In this document: piece by piece, positions 50,615 to 60,077 of the stretch
How positions within the stretch are numbered: position 1 is the first letter of the stretch
Layout of the letters: every line of letters starts with the position of its first letter
Source of the DNA: Allomeiothermus silvanus DSM 9946
GTDB taxonomy: Bacteria; Deinococcota; Deinococci; Deinococcales; Thermaceae
Assembly: GCF_000092125.1 (NCBI RefSeq)
Contig: NC_014212.1
Location: 1,322,001 to 1,386,000 of the forward strand
DNA length: 64,000 nucleotides
Direction: 5' to 3'
Notes under the pieces: model-generated
Seen by the model: the letters and a program-made list of their open reading frames with translations, nothing else
What the model was told of the DNA's origin: nothing
The model's database searches: none
Program-made: the position numbers and the translations under genes

Positions 50615-51922
50615 ATGAATCTGGTTTGGCATAGAGCCGATTTACGCACCCACGACCACCCGGCGCTTTACCAAGCGGCCCAAAGTGGGCCCCTGGTGGG
50701 CCTGGTCAACCTCGATCCACACATCCTCGAGCCCACCTCTCCCCGCCGCCGGGCCTGGTTTTACGCCAACACCCAGGCCCTGCGCGAAGCGTATGCCCGT
50801 CGTGGAGGAACGCTGCTAGTGCGCTACGGAACTCCCTGGGAGGTGTTGCCCCAGGTAGTGGCGGAACTGGGGGTACAGAGGGTTTTCGCCATTGCCAGCT
50901 ATACCCCCTACGGCTTGCACCGGGACCACAAGACCGAACAGGCTATACCGGGTCGGATCCATTGGTGCGAGGGGAACCATGTCCAGCCGCCCGGCCGCTT
51001 GCTTAAGCCCGATGGCACGCCGTATACGGTCTATACTCCTTACGCCAAGCGATGGTGGGGCGAAGCGGAGCGGCTTGGTGAGGGGCTTCTTCCCCCTGGG
51101 CGCTTCCCGGCCCTCGAGCGGCCTGACTTGGAACTCGGCCAGGTTCCCCAGGAGCCCAGCGATGTTCCCCTGCCGCCCCCGGGAGAGGAAGCCGCATTAC
51201 AAGCGCTGGAGGCTTTTTTGCGGGATAGGCTTCCTACCTACCACCAGACCCGCGACCGGCTCGACGGCCAGGGGGGCTCGAGGCTCTCCCCCTACTTCAC
51301 CCTCGGCGTTCTATCGCCCCGGTTGGCGGTGCATAGGGCCTTGCACATCGGCGGGGAGGGGGCCCGTAAATGGGTTGCCGAACTAGCCTGGCGCGACTTC
51401 AGCGCGGACTTGCTCTACCACCGCCCGCAGATGCTCCACCAGAGCTTTGATCCCCGCTGGGACGGGCTTCCCTGGGTGGATGACCCTGAGCTTTTTGAGG
51501 CTTGGAAGGCGGGAGAGACCGGGATTGCCCTGGTGGACGCGGCAATGCGCGAACTCAACGCCACCGGTTTTATGTCTAACCGAGCCCGCATGGCAGTAGC
51601 CCAGTTTGCCGTCAAGCTCGCCCTGTTGCCTTGGCAAAAGGCCGAACAGCACTTCAAGAACCGGTTGCTTGACGGGGATACCGCGAGCAACCTGCAAGGC
51701 TGGCAGTGGGCGGGCGGGCTGGGGGTAGACGCGGCCCCCTACTTTCGGGTGTTCAACCTCGAGCGCCAGGTAGCCCAGCACGACCCCGAAGGGGTGTGGC
51801 TCAAGCGCTGGTTGCCAGAGTGGGGAGGACCTCCCGTGCAGCCGGTGATCGACCTGGAAGCCGCCCGCCAGCGCTACCTCGCAGCCGCCGCGAGGATCGC
51901 CAAGCCCAGACCTCCTACCTAA
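50615..51922 (+). CDS. phr: Deoxyribodipyrimidine photolyase
   Basis: 435 residues. Repairs UV-made cyclobutane dimers in light. N-terminal photolyase alpha/beta domain (LVWHRADLRTHDHPAL), then the FAD-binding domain with LSPYFTLGVLSPR, WRDFSADLLY, WKAGETGIALVDAAMREL, TGFMSNRARMAVAQF, and DGDTASNLQGWQWAGGLGVDAAPYFRVFNL. The SYTPYGLHRDHKTEQ stretch is like the Thermus enzyme. All FAD residues I can judge are present. No ribosome site is evident; TACAAC lies upstream. Confidence 0.93.
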   Translation: MNLVWHRADLRTHDHPALYQAAQSGPLVGLVNLDPHILEPTSPRRRAWFYANTQALREAYARRGGTLLVRYGTPWEVLPQVVAELGVQRVFAIASYTPYGLHRDHKTEQAIPGRIHWCEGNHVQPPGRLLKPDGTPYTVYTPYAKRWWGEAERLGEGLLPPGRFPALERPDLELGQVPQEPSDVPLPPPGEEAALQALEAFLRDRLPTYHQTRDRLDGQGGSRLSPYFTLGVLSPRLAVHRALHIGGEGARKWVAELAWRDFSADLLYHRPQMLHQSFDPRWDGLPWVDDPELFEAWKAGETGIALVDAAMRELNATGFMSNRARMAVAQFAVKLALLPWQKAEQHFKNRLLDGDTASNLQGWQWAGGLGVDAAPYFRVFNLERQVAQHDPEGVWLKRWLPEWGGPPVQPVIDLEAARQRYLAAAARIAKPRPPT

Positions 51923-51929
51923 ACGTAAT

Positions 51930-51958
51930 TTGGACAAAAATTTTACAAATGTTATACG
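51930..51958 (+). promoter_or_regulatory. Promoter of the fasciclin-domain gene
   Basis: TTGGAC (51930-51935), 17 bases including an A/T-rich tract, TATACG (51953-51958). Confidence 0.55.
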
Positions 51959-52015
51959 GTTAGCGTAGTGAACGAAAGGCAGTCTAAAAATAGCCTTTCA
52001 CCCCAGGAGGAACCC

Positions 52016-52519
52016 ATGAATCCCCGTGTTTTTTTGGTCCTTGGCATGCTCACCCTAGCGGCACTTGGTTTTACCGTAGCGCAGAACATGCAGGGTATGG
52101 CCGATACTAGCAAGCAAACCATCGCCCAGATCGTCGCTACCAACCCCAATTTCAGCACCCTGCTAGCGGCCGTAAAAGCCGCGGGTCTGGTGGAGACGCT
52201 CTCCGGCCCTGGCCCCTTCACGGTATTTGCTCCGACCAATGCGGCTTTTGCCAAGATCCCCAAGGCTGACCTGGATAAACTCCTAGCCGACAAGGATGCC
52301 CTTACCAAGGTGCTCACCTACCATGTGGTGGCGGGACGGGTGCCCTCCAGCGAGGTGGTCAAGCTCAAAGAGGCCAAGACCGTACAGGGCCAGAGCGTGA
52401 CCATCGCGGTGTCGGGCGGTAGCGTCATCCTCAACGGTAACTCTAAGGTGACGGCGGTGGATATTCCTGCTAGTAACGGCGTGATTCACGTGATCGATAC
52501 CGTGTTGCTGCCTAAATAA
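52016..52519 (+). CDS. Secreted fasciclin (FAS1) domain protein
   Basis: 167 residues with a signal peptide (FLVLGMLTLAALGFTVAQ) and a single FAS1 fold: GPGPFTVFAPTNAAFAKIP, LTKVLTYHVVAGRV and NGVIHVIDTVLLPK. Probably a cell-surface adhesion or matrix protein. ATG 52016 with AGGAGG. Ends with a strong terminator just before the IS701-like copy. Confidence 0.92.
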   Translation: MNPRVFLVLGMLTLAALGFTVAQNMQGMADTSKQTIAQIVATNPNFSTLLAAVKAAGLVETLSGPGPFTVFAPTNAAFAKIPKADLDKLLADKDALTKVLTYHVVAGRVPSSEVVKLKEAKTVQGQSVTIAVSGGSVILNGNSKVTAVDIPASNGVIHVIDTVLLPK

Positions 52520-52533
52520 TCGCCTCTTCTGAG

Positions 52534-52560
52534 AAACCCCCGCCTAGGCGGGGGTTTATT
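52534..52560 (+). terminator. Terminator of the fasciclin gene
   Basis: AACCCCCGCC, TA, GGCGGGGGTTTATT. It lies directly before the IS701-like target site. Confidence 0.85.
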
Positions 52561-52569
52561 AAATGTTTG

Positions 52570-53661
52570 TAGGACTTACGCAGTTGGCTGAAGGATGTGG
52601 AGGGGATGGGCGAGATAACTTCGTATTGCCTCGCGAACAATGGACGCCTTGGCCTCGTACCAGCTCACCCCCCTGCGCAGCCGGTAGACCTCCAGCCGGA
52701 GGAAGGCCCGCAAAGCCAGGAGGAGGTGCCGCAGGATGGAGACCGCCTTCCTCACCTGGGCCCGCTCCACCCCACAGCACTGCTTGAGCCCCCGATGGTA
52801 CACTTCGATCCCCCATCCTTGCCGCTCTAACCCCGCCCGCTTCTCTTCGCTCATCCCCAGATGGTTCGTGGCCCAGTACTCCGCCTCCCCGTCCTTGGAG
52901 AGCGTTCGGAACACCCTCACGAACCCAAAACCCCGAAGATGAACCACCCTCCCCTCCCCAGGGATTTCCACCTCACGGATGGGTACATTTCCCTTCCCCT
53001 CCGGGTTGACCAGGCGGTTGCCCTTCAGCCGCGTCAGAAACCGCCAGCCAAAGCTGACTATGGCCTTGAGGTTCTCCAAGCTGGCATACCAGCTGTCCAT
53101 CAGGACATATTCCGGCTGAAACCCCCGCTCCTTCGCTTTCTGGAGCATGGTCTGAAAGTGGTCGTTTTTGCTCTTCCCATCCTGGGGCTTGTCGTAGACC
53201 CGAAAGTCGCAGGGGATCAGGGCCTGCCCCTCCGTCCACAGCAGGGTCATGAGGGCGATGCCCCTAACCACCCTTTGGTGTTTGCCGCTCCAGTGGTAAC
53301 TCACCAGATCCATGTCCCGAGCGTAGGGCTTATCCAGGGTGGTGTCGTCCAGGATCAGCAGCCCCTCCCTGAGCTTCACGAAGGCCTTGGCCTCCTGCCA
53401 CAGCGCCGCCGTGTCGGGCGGCTGTCTTTGCAGCAGGCGGGTAAAGGCATCATGGGCGGGAGGGCTCTTCTCCTTTGGACTACAGCGAGCGGCCTCGGTA
53501 CAGGTGAAGACCCGCTGAGCGGCGATGAGAAAGTGGATGTAGTCCAGGTCATCGCACTTCGGTGGGTTCATGGGCATCACCCCCTTTGGAGAAGCTTGGC
53601 TAAGCACTCTCCTCCTAGCACACAGAAGAATGTCCAGTCAACTGCAACTGCGTAACTCCTA
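52570..53661 (-). mobile_element. IS701-like insertion sequence, copy 2 (1092 bp)
   Basis: Same length and inverted repeats as copy 1; flanked by the 5-bp duplication GTTTG (52565-52569 and 53662-53666). It stands between the fasciclin terminator and the DUF4397 promoter region and breaks no gene. Confidence 0.92.
52576..53571 (-). CDS. IS701-like transposase, copy 2
   Basis: Same sequence as copy 1 with one change (KRAGLERQG here). DDE motifs LILDDTTLDKP, VLMDSWYAS and YHRGLKQCCGVE present. Start ATG 53571, with GGGGG eight bases upstream; GTG 53607 is an alternative. Confidence 0.9.
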   Translation of the reverse strand: MNPPKCDDLDYIHFLIAAQRVFTCTEAARCSPKEKSPPAHDAFTRLLQRQPPDTAALWQEAKAFVKLREGLLILDDTTLDKPYARDMDLVSYHWSGKHQRVVRGIALMTLLWTEGQALIPCDFRVYDKPQDGKSKNDHFQTMLQKAKERGFQPEYVLMDSWYASLENLKAIVSFGWRFLTRLKGNRLVNPEGKGNVPIREVEIPGEGRVVHLRGFGFVRVFRTLSKDGEAEYWATNHLGMSEEKRAGLERQGWGIEVYHRGLKQCCGVERAQVRKAVSILRHLLLALRAFLRLEVYRLRRGVSWYEAKASIVREAIRSYLAHPLHILQPTA

Positions 53662-53666
53662 GTTTG

Positions 53667-53834
53667 ATTAAGCCAGAGGATTTCCACCCCTCTGGCCGTG
53701 TATGCTGACCGGCGGGTCAGTGAAAGGAGGATGAAAGTGGCCTCATAAGGTGAAATATCTGAAAATTTAGACGAGCTCGAGTTTGTAAGGTGCAAAAGCC
53801 CTTTGACCTAAGGGGACTTGAAAGGAGAAAAGTG
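53667..53834 (+). promoter_or_regulatory. Upstream region of the DUF4397 gene with hairpins
   Basis: Contains two small stem-loops: CCAGAGG/CCTCTGG (around 53673-53695) and TGACC/GGTCA (around 53706-53719). A ribosome site AAAGGAG lies before ATG 53835. No clear promoter consensus; the IS cut off what lay further upstream. Confidence 0.35.
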
Positions 53835-54533
53835 ATGAGTAAGCGCGTCGTGCTACTAGCTTCAGCCTTGTTTGGATTTGCTCTGGCCTTTGCCCAGGAC
53901 GCATTCCCCCAGCCCGGTCCCAACGATGCCCTGGTACGCTTCGTGCACCTGGTGCCGGATGGATCCAGGATAGATGTGTCCTTAGGGGACAAGAAAATCT
54001 TTGAGGAACTCTCATACCAGGATACCGCTACGTACTTGCCGGTGGCGGCGGGAAGCCCTACTTTCGTGTTGAGCGAGGTCGCCAAAACCGACGACAAAGG
54101 TAATTCCCAGCCCGGCGCGAAGCTCCTCGAGGTCAAGGCCAAGCTCGAGAAGGGTAAACGCTATACCATCGCACTTATGGGCTCCGCCAAAGCGCCCAAG
54201 GCCCAGCTTTTCGAAGATACCTTCAAGGCCGTGACAGGCCAGGCCTTGGTGCGGGTGATTCATGCTTCCGCCGACGCTCCGGCGGTGGACTTAGCTACCA
54301 AAGGCGGGCCGGTGCTTTTCAAAGGGCTGGCTTACGGCCAGGGTTCAGCGTACACACCGGTGCGGGCCATGACCTATGACCTAGAGGTACGCCCGGCAGG
54401 CAAGGCTGACGTGGTCCTCTCCTTACCGGGGATCAGCCTGCAAGCGGGACGGGTCTACACCGTTTTCGTAGTGGGTAGTGCAGTGGATAAGACGCTTGAA
54501 GCGGTATTCGCAGAGGACAACTACGGCGAGTAG
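53835..54533 (+). CDS. Secreted DUF4397 domain protein
   Basis: 232 residues with a signal peptide (VVLLASALFGFALAFAQ). Two DUF4397-type beta-sandwich halves: ALVRFVHLVPDGSRIDVSLGDKKIF and ALVRVIHASADAPAVDLAT, the family's VRxxHxxPDAPxVD motif twice. Unknown function; surface protein. Before the IS701-like insertion it was the neighbour of the fasciclin gene, and the two may have a common use at the cell surface. Confidence 0.88.
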   Translation: MSKRVVLLASALFGFALAFAQDAFPQPGPNDALVRFVHLVPDGSRIDVSLGDKKIFEELSYQDTATYLPVAAGSPTFVLSEVAKTDDKGNSQPGAKLLEVKAKLEKGKRYTIALMGSAKAPKAQLFEDTFKAVTGQALVRVIHASADAPAVDLATKGGPVLFKGLAYGQGSAYTPVRAMTYDLEVRPAGKADVVLSLPGISLQAGRVYTVFVVGSAVDKTLEAVFAEDNYGE

Positions 54534-54546
54534 ACCCGGTCTTTAG

Positions 54547-54583
54547 CTGGGGCGAGCGGAAACTCCTGCCCGCCCTAGTTTTT
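54547..54583 (+). terminator. Terminator after the DUF4397 gene
   Basis: CTGGGGCG and CGCCCTAG (one G-T pair) with a 16-base loop, then GTTTTT-type T run. Confidence 0.7.
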
Positions 54584-54638
54584 GCTGGTTGTAGGCGGGC
54601 GCTCGATTCCCCTTCGGGCGAAGCGCCAGAATCGTCGT

Positions 54639-55928
54639 ATGCGGGGAGTTCTGTTGCTGCTGGTGGCGCTGGGCCTAGCCGGGGCGCAAAGCCCGCGGTG
54701 GGCGGGCGAGCCTGAGTATCGCACCTTTCCCGGCGTGCCGACTGCTGCCGGGCCGACCCTGGACAAAAGCTACGGGCTCGTCTACCCGGCCCAGGGGGAG
54801 TTCAGGGGTACGGTCCTCTTCGTGCCGGGGTTTTTGGGCGGGGCCACCAACTTCGACGCACTGGCTCGGCGGTTGGTCCTAGCCGCTCCGGGCTGGGAGG
54901 TATGGGCCTGGGATCGCCGCAGCAACGGCCTCGAGGACCGCCGCGGTTTCGAAGCCGCTGATCCTTGGGCCTACTACCAGCAGTACAGACTGCCGGAGTT
55001 TCCCTTTCTCAAAGACTGGGGCCTCCGGGTGCACCTGGGCGACCTCCAGCACCTGGTAGAGCAAGCCCGTGCCCGTGGACCGGTGGTGCTGGCCGGGCAC
55101 AGCCTGGGGGCTAGCCTGGCTGCCCTCTTCGCCCTGTATCGCCCGGAGCAGCTCTCTGGGCTCATCTTGTTGGATGGCTCCGCCAACTTGCTCTCGCTCA
55201 GCGAGGAGCAATACCATGGCGGCGCCGATACCCCGTTTGGCCACACGCCGGGCCTGGACGCGCTGAACGCGGGCCAGGCCCCGCCCTACATCAGCCTCTT
55301 GGGGCTTGATCCACGGGGGCTGGCCCAGGCCGAGGCTCAGGCCTTCATGGCCGCCCAATCCCCCGGGGCCGATGCCCCGCACGGTTGGGTACCCTGGCGG
55401 GCCAGCCGTATCGCGGCGGCCTTATACCGGGTGGATGACCGTTACCAGCCGTTTCCGGCATTCTCGGTTTCGGTAGGCCAGGCAGTGGGGCGAGAGGGTT
55501 TCAACCTCTTGGGCTTCCTTTTCGGCAATTTGACCTACACGGTGCGGGGACCGCGGGGGAAGAGGGTCGAGTGGCAGGATACCGGGGAAGCCACCGACCC
55601 GCTGGAGTTTTTGCGGCTTTATGCCAACCCCAGCACAGGCTTTTCCGAGTGGTTTTTCCCCTACCGCCTCACCCTCGATATCAGAGCGTGGCAGGTCGCG
55701 ATGCCGGAACTCAAACCGCGTACGCTCCCTTACCCGGTGCTGGCGCTGGGGGCCGGGCGCGGGCTGCTGCCCCGTGCGGGGGATTTCGCCGGGCTTTCGA
55801 GGGTATTCCCCGGCTCTGGCTTCGACGTGCGGATCCTGCCGGGGCTCACCCACTTAGATCTCCTTACCGGGCGGAATGGGCCTGCGGTGGGGCCGATCGC
55901 CCAGTATCTACAGGCGGTTCGCCCATAG
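54639..55928 (+). CDS. Secreted alpha/beta hydrolase
   Basis: 429 residues. Signal peptide (VLLLLVALGLAGAQ), then an alpha/beta hydrolase: LFVPGFLGGATNFDALARRL, WAWDRRSNGLEDR, the nucleophile elbow GHSLGASLAALFALY, and a late histidine in LPGLTHLDLLTG. No lipase subfamily recognised. Start ATG 54639; CAGAAT lies six bases upstream and no ribosome site is present. Converges with hmuV. Confidence 0.75.
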   Translation: MRGVLLLLVALGLAGAQSPRWAGEPEYRTFPGVPTAAGPTLDKSYGLVYPAQGEFRGTVLFVPGFLGGATNFDALARRLVLAAPGWEVWAWDRRSNGLEDRRGFEAADPWAYYQQYRLPEFPFLKDWGLRVHLGDLQHLVEQARARGPVVLAGHSLGASLAALFALYRPEQLSGLILLDGSANLLSLSEEQYHGGADTPFGHTPGLDALNAGQAPPYISLLGLDPRGLAQAEAQAFMAAQSPGADAPHGWVPWRASRIAAALYRVDDRYQPFPAFSVSVGQAVGREGFNLLGFLFGNLTYTVRGPRGKRVEWQDTGEATDPLEFLRLYANPSTGFSEWFFPYRLTLDIRAWQVAMPELKPRTLPYPVLALGAGRGLLPRAGDFAGLSRVFPGSGFDVRILPGLTHLDLLTGRNGPAVGPIAQYLQAVRP

Positions 55929-55948
55929 GCCTTGGCGGTAGGCTTTCT

Positions 55949-56767
55949 TCAAGTTGCTTGCGGCAGCACCACCGGTCTGCCGCTGGGGTGGGGGTAACGC
56001 TGAAAGGGAAGGCCATAGACTCGCTCGAGCAGTTCCGGGGTGAAAAGCTCCTCCGCGGTTCCGCTGGCGACGGCCTGTCCATCTTTCATCAGCAGCAGCC
56101 GGTCGGCGAACAGCGAGGCCAGGTTAAGGTCGTGCAGCGCTGCTAGAACAATCCGCCCGCTGCGAGCTAGCTCACGGCAATGCTCCAATAGCTCGAGTTG
56201 GTGTCTGGGATCTAGGTGGTTGGTGGGTTCGTCGAGCAAGAGGATCTTGGGTTGTTGTGCCAGTACCCGAGCCAAGTCTACGCGGGCTTTCTCTCCCCCC
56301 GAGAGAGAAGGGTAAAGCTCCTCGGCAAGGGCTAGCGCGTCAGTTCGCTCGAGCGCTTGCTGTACCACCTGGTGGTCGGCGGCGGTCTCGGCGCGGTCTT
56401 CCAGGTAGGGCATGCGGCCCAAAAAGGCCACCTCGTAGGCGCTGAAGGGAAACGCGAGGTCGCGCTGCTGGGGCAAAAAAGCCCGGGTGCGGGCCAGCTC
56501 GGAAGCTCGGTATTGCCCCAGCGGCTTGCGGTCCAGCGTCACTTGGCCTGTGTCGGGGGGAATCTCACCCGAGAGCAGGCGCAGCAGCGTGGTTTTCCCC
56601 GCCCCATTGGGCCCCAGTAAGGCCCAGAACTGGCCCCCCTCGAGCCGGAGCGAAACCCCCCGCACCAACCAGCGCTTCCCGCGTCGATAGCCTAGGTCTT
56701 GGGCCTCCAGGGTGATCCCCGCCTCTGTTTGAGGAGCTTGGGCGGTATAAGGGGAAGCTTCAGGCAT
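55949..56767 (-). CDS. hmuV: Haem ABC transporter ATPase
   Basis: 272 residues. Walker A LGPNGAGKTTLL, signature LSGGEKARVDLARVL, Walker B ILLLDEPTNHLD, H-loop ALHDLNLA. The FAFLPQQRDLAFPFSAYEVAFLGRMPY stretch fits HmuV/FecE-type ATPases. Overlaps the permease stop by eight bases. Energises uptake of haem or a siderophore. Confidence 0.85.
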   Translation of the reverse strand: MPEASPYTAQAPQTEAGITLEAQDLGYRRGKRWLVRGVSLRLEGGQFWALLGPNGAGKTTLLRLLSGEIPPDTGQVTLDRKPLGQYRASELARTRAFLPQQRDLAFPFSAYEVAFLGRMPYLEDRAETAADHQVVQQALERTDALALAEELYPSLSGGEKARVDLARVLAQQPKILLLDEPTNHLDPRHQLELLEHCRELARSGRIVLAALHDLNLASLFADRLLLMKDGQAVASGTAEELFTPELLERVYGLPFQRYPHPSGRPVVLPQAT

Positions 56768-57782
56768 AGGTCTCCTTCTTATACCGCAGCAAGAGCCACA
56801 GGAAAAAAGGCCCCCCCACCAGGGCAGTGATGACCCCTACCGGAAGCTCCGCTGGAGCCACCACGGTGCGCGAGATCAAATCGGCCAACACGCTGAGCAC
56901 CGCCCCGCCCAGCGCCGAGCCCACCAGCAGGTAGCGGTGATCCGGCCCGGCGAAAAGACGGAATAGGTGCGGCACCACCAGCCCCACGAAGCCGATCCCT
57001 CCGGCGGCCGCTACCGCTGCCCCCACCCCGAGCGCGGTAAGGGCGATGGCTTGGCGCTTCATCCGCTCCACCGAAACCCCCAGGTGGTACGCCTCCCCCT
57101 CACCCAGCACCAGTGCGTTGAGGGGTTTGGCCAGCCGCAACAACCCGAAAATGGCGATGAGCATGAAAGGAGCCGTCAGGGCCAGCAGCGACCAGTTAGT
57201 CCCGCCGAAGCCGCCCAGGGTCCAGAAAGCGATGCTGCGTAGCTGTTGGTCGTCGGCCAGGAACAGCAAGAGCCCGATGGCTGCCCCGGAAACGCTGTTA
57301 AGCGCGATCCCCGCCAGCAGCAAGGTAGCGGTGTGCACCCGAGGGCCGCTCTGGGCTACCCGCCACACCAAGGCCACGGTGAAGAGCCCACCCCAAAAAG
57401 CCGCTAGCGGCAAGCCCAGGTAGCTCCAGCCTAGCGCCCCGAAGAGCACGATCCACAAAGCGGCGCCAAACCCGGCCCCGGCGCTCACCCCGATCAAGCC
57501 AGGGTCGGCCAGGGGGTTGCGGAACATCCCTTGCAGTACCGCTCCCGAAAGGGCCAGGGTAGCCCCGACCAGAGCGGCCAGAAGCACCCTGGGGAAGCGG
57601 ATCTCCACCAACACCGCGTACCCCTCGAGCTTCTGCGAGAGCACCCGTGGAACCTCGAGGGGGGGAATCCAGTAAGCCCCGATCCCCGCCGCTAGCAGCA
57701 GGACTACCGGCAATGCCACCCCGACCAGCCAGATGGCCCGCCGGTAGCGGCTTTGGCGTTTTTGGACGGGGGAGAGGGTCAT
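56760..57782 (-). CDS. hmuU: Haem/iron ABC transporter permease, FecCD family
   Basis: 340 residues, about ten helices. Typical motifs: IRFPRVLLAALVGATLALSGAVLQGMFRNPLADPGLIGVSAGAGFGA, LVVPHLFRLFAGPDHRYLLVGSALGGAVLSVLADLISRTVVAPAELPVGVITALVGGPFFLWLL. ATG 57782 has AAAGG five bases upstream; a GTG at 57797 is also possible. It lies between hmuV and hmuT. Confidence 0.88.
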   Translation of the reverse strand: MTLSPVQKRQSRYRRAIWLVGVALPVVLLLAAGIGAYWIPPLEVPRVLSQKLEGYAVLVEIRFPRVLLAALVGATLALSGAVLQGMFRNPLADPGLIGVSAGAGFGAALWIVLFGALGWSYLGLPLAAFWGGLFTVALVWRVAQSGPRVHTATLLLAGIALNSVSGAAIGLLLFLADDQQLRSIAFWTLGGFGGTNWSLLALTAPFMLIAIFGLLRLAKPLNALVLGEGEAYHLGVSVERMKRQAIALTALGVGAAVAAAGGIGFVGLVVPHLFRLFAGPDHRYLLVGSALGGAVLSVLADLISRTVVAPAELPVGVITALVGGPFFLWLLLRYKKETYA

Positions 57783-57829
57783 GCCAGCCTTTACCACACC
57801 CGATGCACGATCCGCCCTGGGGTGTCTTT

Positions 57830-58783
57830 TTAGCGCGCTTCTCCCAGCTTCCCGGCGATCTGTACGAAGCCGCTTTGCTCGTAGATGGCCCGGTGCAGGT
57901 CAAGGGCGGCTTTGCCCACCGTGTAACCATAGCCGGAGAGGTAGAGCACCTCCATCGCCACGATGCGGCGGTTCTGCCCAGCGGGGGTCTGGGCCACCCC
58001 CGGCAGCCGTAGCACGCTCTCGAGGTTGAAGGGCTGGTCGGGGAAGTAGGGCACCACGATCACGTCGGGCTTGGCTGCTACCACAGCCTCGGCGGTGATG
58101 TTCACGCAGCCCCGCACGGCCCCGCTCCCGCGCGCTTCCTTGATGGCGTTCTCAGCCCCCGCCAATGTGATAAGCCCGGCTCCACTGGCTTCCTCGCCGC
58201 AGACGAAGGTGTTGCGGGGATCGCGGGGGTACAGGTAGAGCACCCGCTGCTTGGGTTGGCCAGAGCGCTGGGAGAGCTTGGAGCGCAAGGCCAAGAGGTC
58301 GCGCTCGAGGCCCCGCACCAGTTCCTCCCCGCGCTGCACCTTCCCGACTGCCGCCGCCAGGGTGCGGATCTTTTTCTTAACCCCATCCAAGGTTGGCTCA
58401 TCGGGAACCAACAGCACGGTGACCCCAGCCTGGCGGAGTTGTTGAATTACCGGAGGAGGCCCAGCCTCGGCCACCGCGATCACCAAGGTGGGCCGGGCAG
58501 CCAGGATGGGCTCGGCGTTCAGGCGGAAGAAGAGGCCGATGTCGGGTTTGCGGGTAGCTTCCAGCGGCACGTAGGAGCCGGTGTCGCGGGCTACGATGCG
58601 CTCTCCCAGACCTAGCGCATAGAGGATTTCGGTAAGGCTTCCCCCGATGCTTACGATGCGCTCGGTGCTGCGGATTTCCACCTCTTTACCGGTGGCATCG
58701 CTCACGCGGTAGGGTTGGGCCAAGCCGGAGCCAAAGGCGAGTATACCTAGCAACACAAGAACTCGAGTCCACATACAGCTCAT
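57830..58783 (-). CDS. hmuT: Haem-binding periplasmic protein
   Basis: 317 residues with signal peptide (VLVLLGILAFGSGLAQ). Helical-backbone (TroA-like) fold: RIVSIGGSLTEILYALGLGERIVARDTGSYVP, then KKKIRTLAAAVGKVQRGEEL and AGLITLAGAENAIKE. First gene of hmuTUV. ATG 58783 or 58774 (three codons on). Confidence 0.85.
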   Translation of the reverse strand: MSCMWTRVLVLLGILAFGSGLAQPYRVSDATGKEVEIRSTERIVSIGGSLTEILYALGLGERIVARDTGSYVPLEATRKPDIGLFFRLNAEPILAARPTLVIAVAEAGPPPVIQQLRQAGVTVLLVPDEPTLDGVKKKIRTLAAAVGKVQRGEELVRGLERDLLALRSKLSQRSGQPKQRVLYLYPRDPRNTFVCGEEASGAGLITLAGAENAIKEARGSGAVRGCVNITAEAVVAAKPDVIVVPYFPDQPFNLESVLRLPGVAQTPAGQNRRIVAMEVLYLSGYGYTVGKAALDLHRAIYEQSGFVQIAGKLGEAR

Positions 58784-58937
58784 TACGCTACTGGGATTTC
58801 GCCGCTGGGTTTGTAATGTTTGCCCACCCTTGGGGGGTTATACGCCAGGCTTACAGTCATAGCCATCAGATCGAGTGTAGGTTACTGCGCGGAGACCCCG
58901 CTTCCCCTGCCCTGCATCCGAAAGCGGATCCCTAGCG
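58784..58937. other. Intergenic region upstream of hmuT
   Basis: 154 bases between the divergent hmuT start and the IS481-like copy C; before the insertion it was joined to the YceI gene's promoter. Contains AT-rich sequence suitable for the hmu promoter and possibly an iron-regulator site, but no operator consensus is clear. Confidence 0.4.
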
Positions 58938-60077
58938 TGAACCCGGACAAACACATGTGAGACTCTAAGCTGGGATAAAAAGAGGGGAACCGACCAGGAA
59001 AGGAGGTTCCCCAGGTGCAGTTTACCACCGTTGGCCGAGAGATATGGAGAGGCGCTAGACAAGCACAGAGGCTGGCCGAGGCCAACGCAAGCGACCCAGA
59101 GGTCCAGGAACGTCTGCGCAAGCTCCGACTGGTCAAAGCCCTGCGTGAAAGTAAAAAGAGCTGGAAGGAGATCCAGGACCTGGTCGGGATCAGCCGGGCC
59201 ACCTACCACCGCTGGCAAAAAGCCCTAAAAGAAAAGGGCCTGGCTGGACTCAAACCCCGCTCCCGCCGCCCTAAGCACCTGCGCACAAAGGTCCACTGGA
59301 CCCCAGGGCTGCTCATTAGAATAGAAACTCTCCGCAAGGAAAACCCCACCTGGGGACGCTGGTCCATCTGGCTTACCCTCCGCAAGGAGGGTTTCCAGAT
59401 GAGCGAACGCACGGTGGGGCGCATCCTGGCCTACCTGGAGAAGCACCGACGTATCGAGAGCGTGGCCGGCTACCTGGCCCGGACTCAAAGAGGGAAGCTA
59501 AAGCGAAGGGTAAACCGGCCCTACGCCAAAAGGAAGCCCCGAGGATACGAGGCCAGGGCTCCTGGGGACCTGGTCCAGGTGGACACCCTCACCCTGACCT
59601 TAGGACCGGGAAGCATGGTCAAGCACTTCTCGGCGATTGACCTCCATAGCCGGTTTGTCCTGGCGGAGGTGCACAGCCGGGCCACGGCTAAGCTTTCTGA
59701 GGGGTTCTTGTCCTTGCTTCTGGCCAGGGCCCCTTTTCCCATCCGGGCCATCCAGGTGGATGGGGGCAGCGAGTTCATGGCCGAGTTTGAGGAGGCCTGC
59801 TGTGCTCTGGGGATTGCCTTGTTTGTGCTACCGCCGAGGAGTCCTAAACTCAATGGTCACGTGGAGCGGATGCAGCGGACCTTCAAGGAGGAGTTCTACA
59901 CCCGGCCTTTGCCCACCCCGCTCAGCGAGCTGCAGGCAGAGCTGGATACCTACCTGGACTACTACAACCGCCGAAGGCCTCACATGGCCCTGGGGGGTCT
60001 TGCTCCGCTGGAGTTTTTGGCTAAGATGCAAGAGGAGTCGGTTCCTCAAAGAGTCTCAAATGTGTTGACCGATTACA
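58938..60077 (+). mobile_element. IS481-like insertion sequence, copy C (1140 bp)
   Basis: Same length and ends as copies A and B; flanked by the 5-bp duplication TAGCG (58933-58937, 60078-60082). Its transposase points to the YceI gene. Confidence 0.92.

Noticed and set aside
52861-53655. Long open frame opposite the IS701-like transposase
   Set aside because: Antisense shadow present in both copies with proline/leucine-rich non-protein-like sequence.
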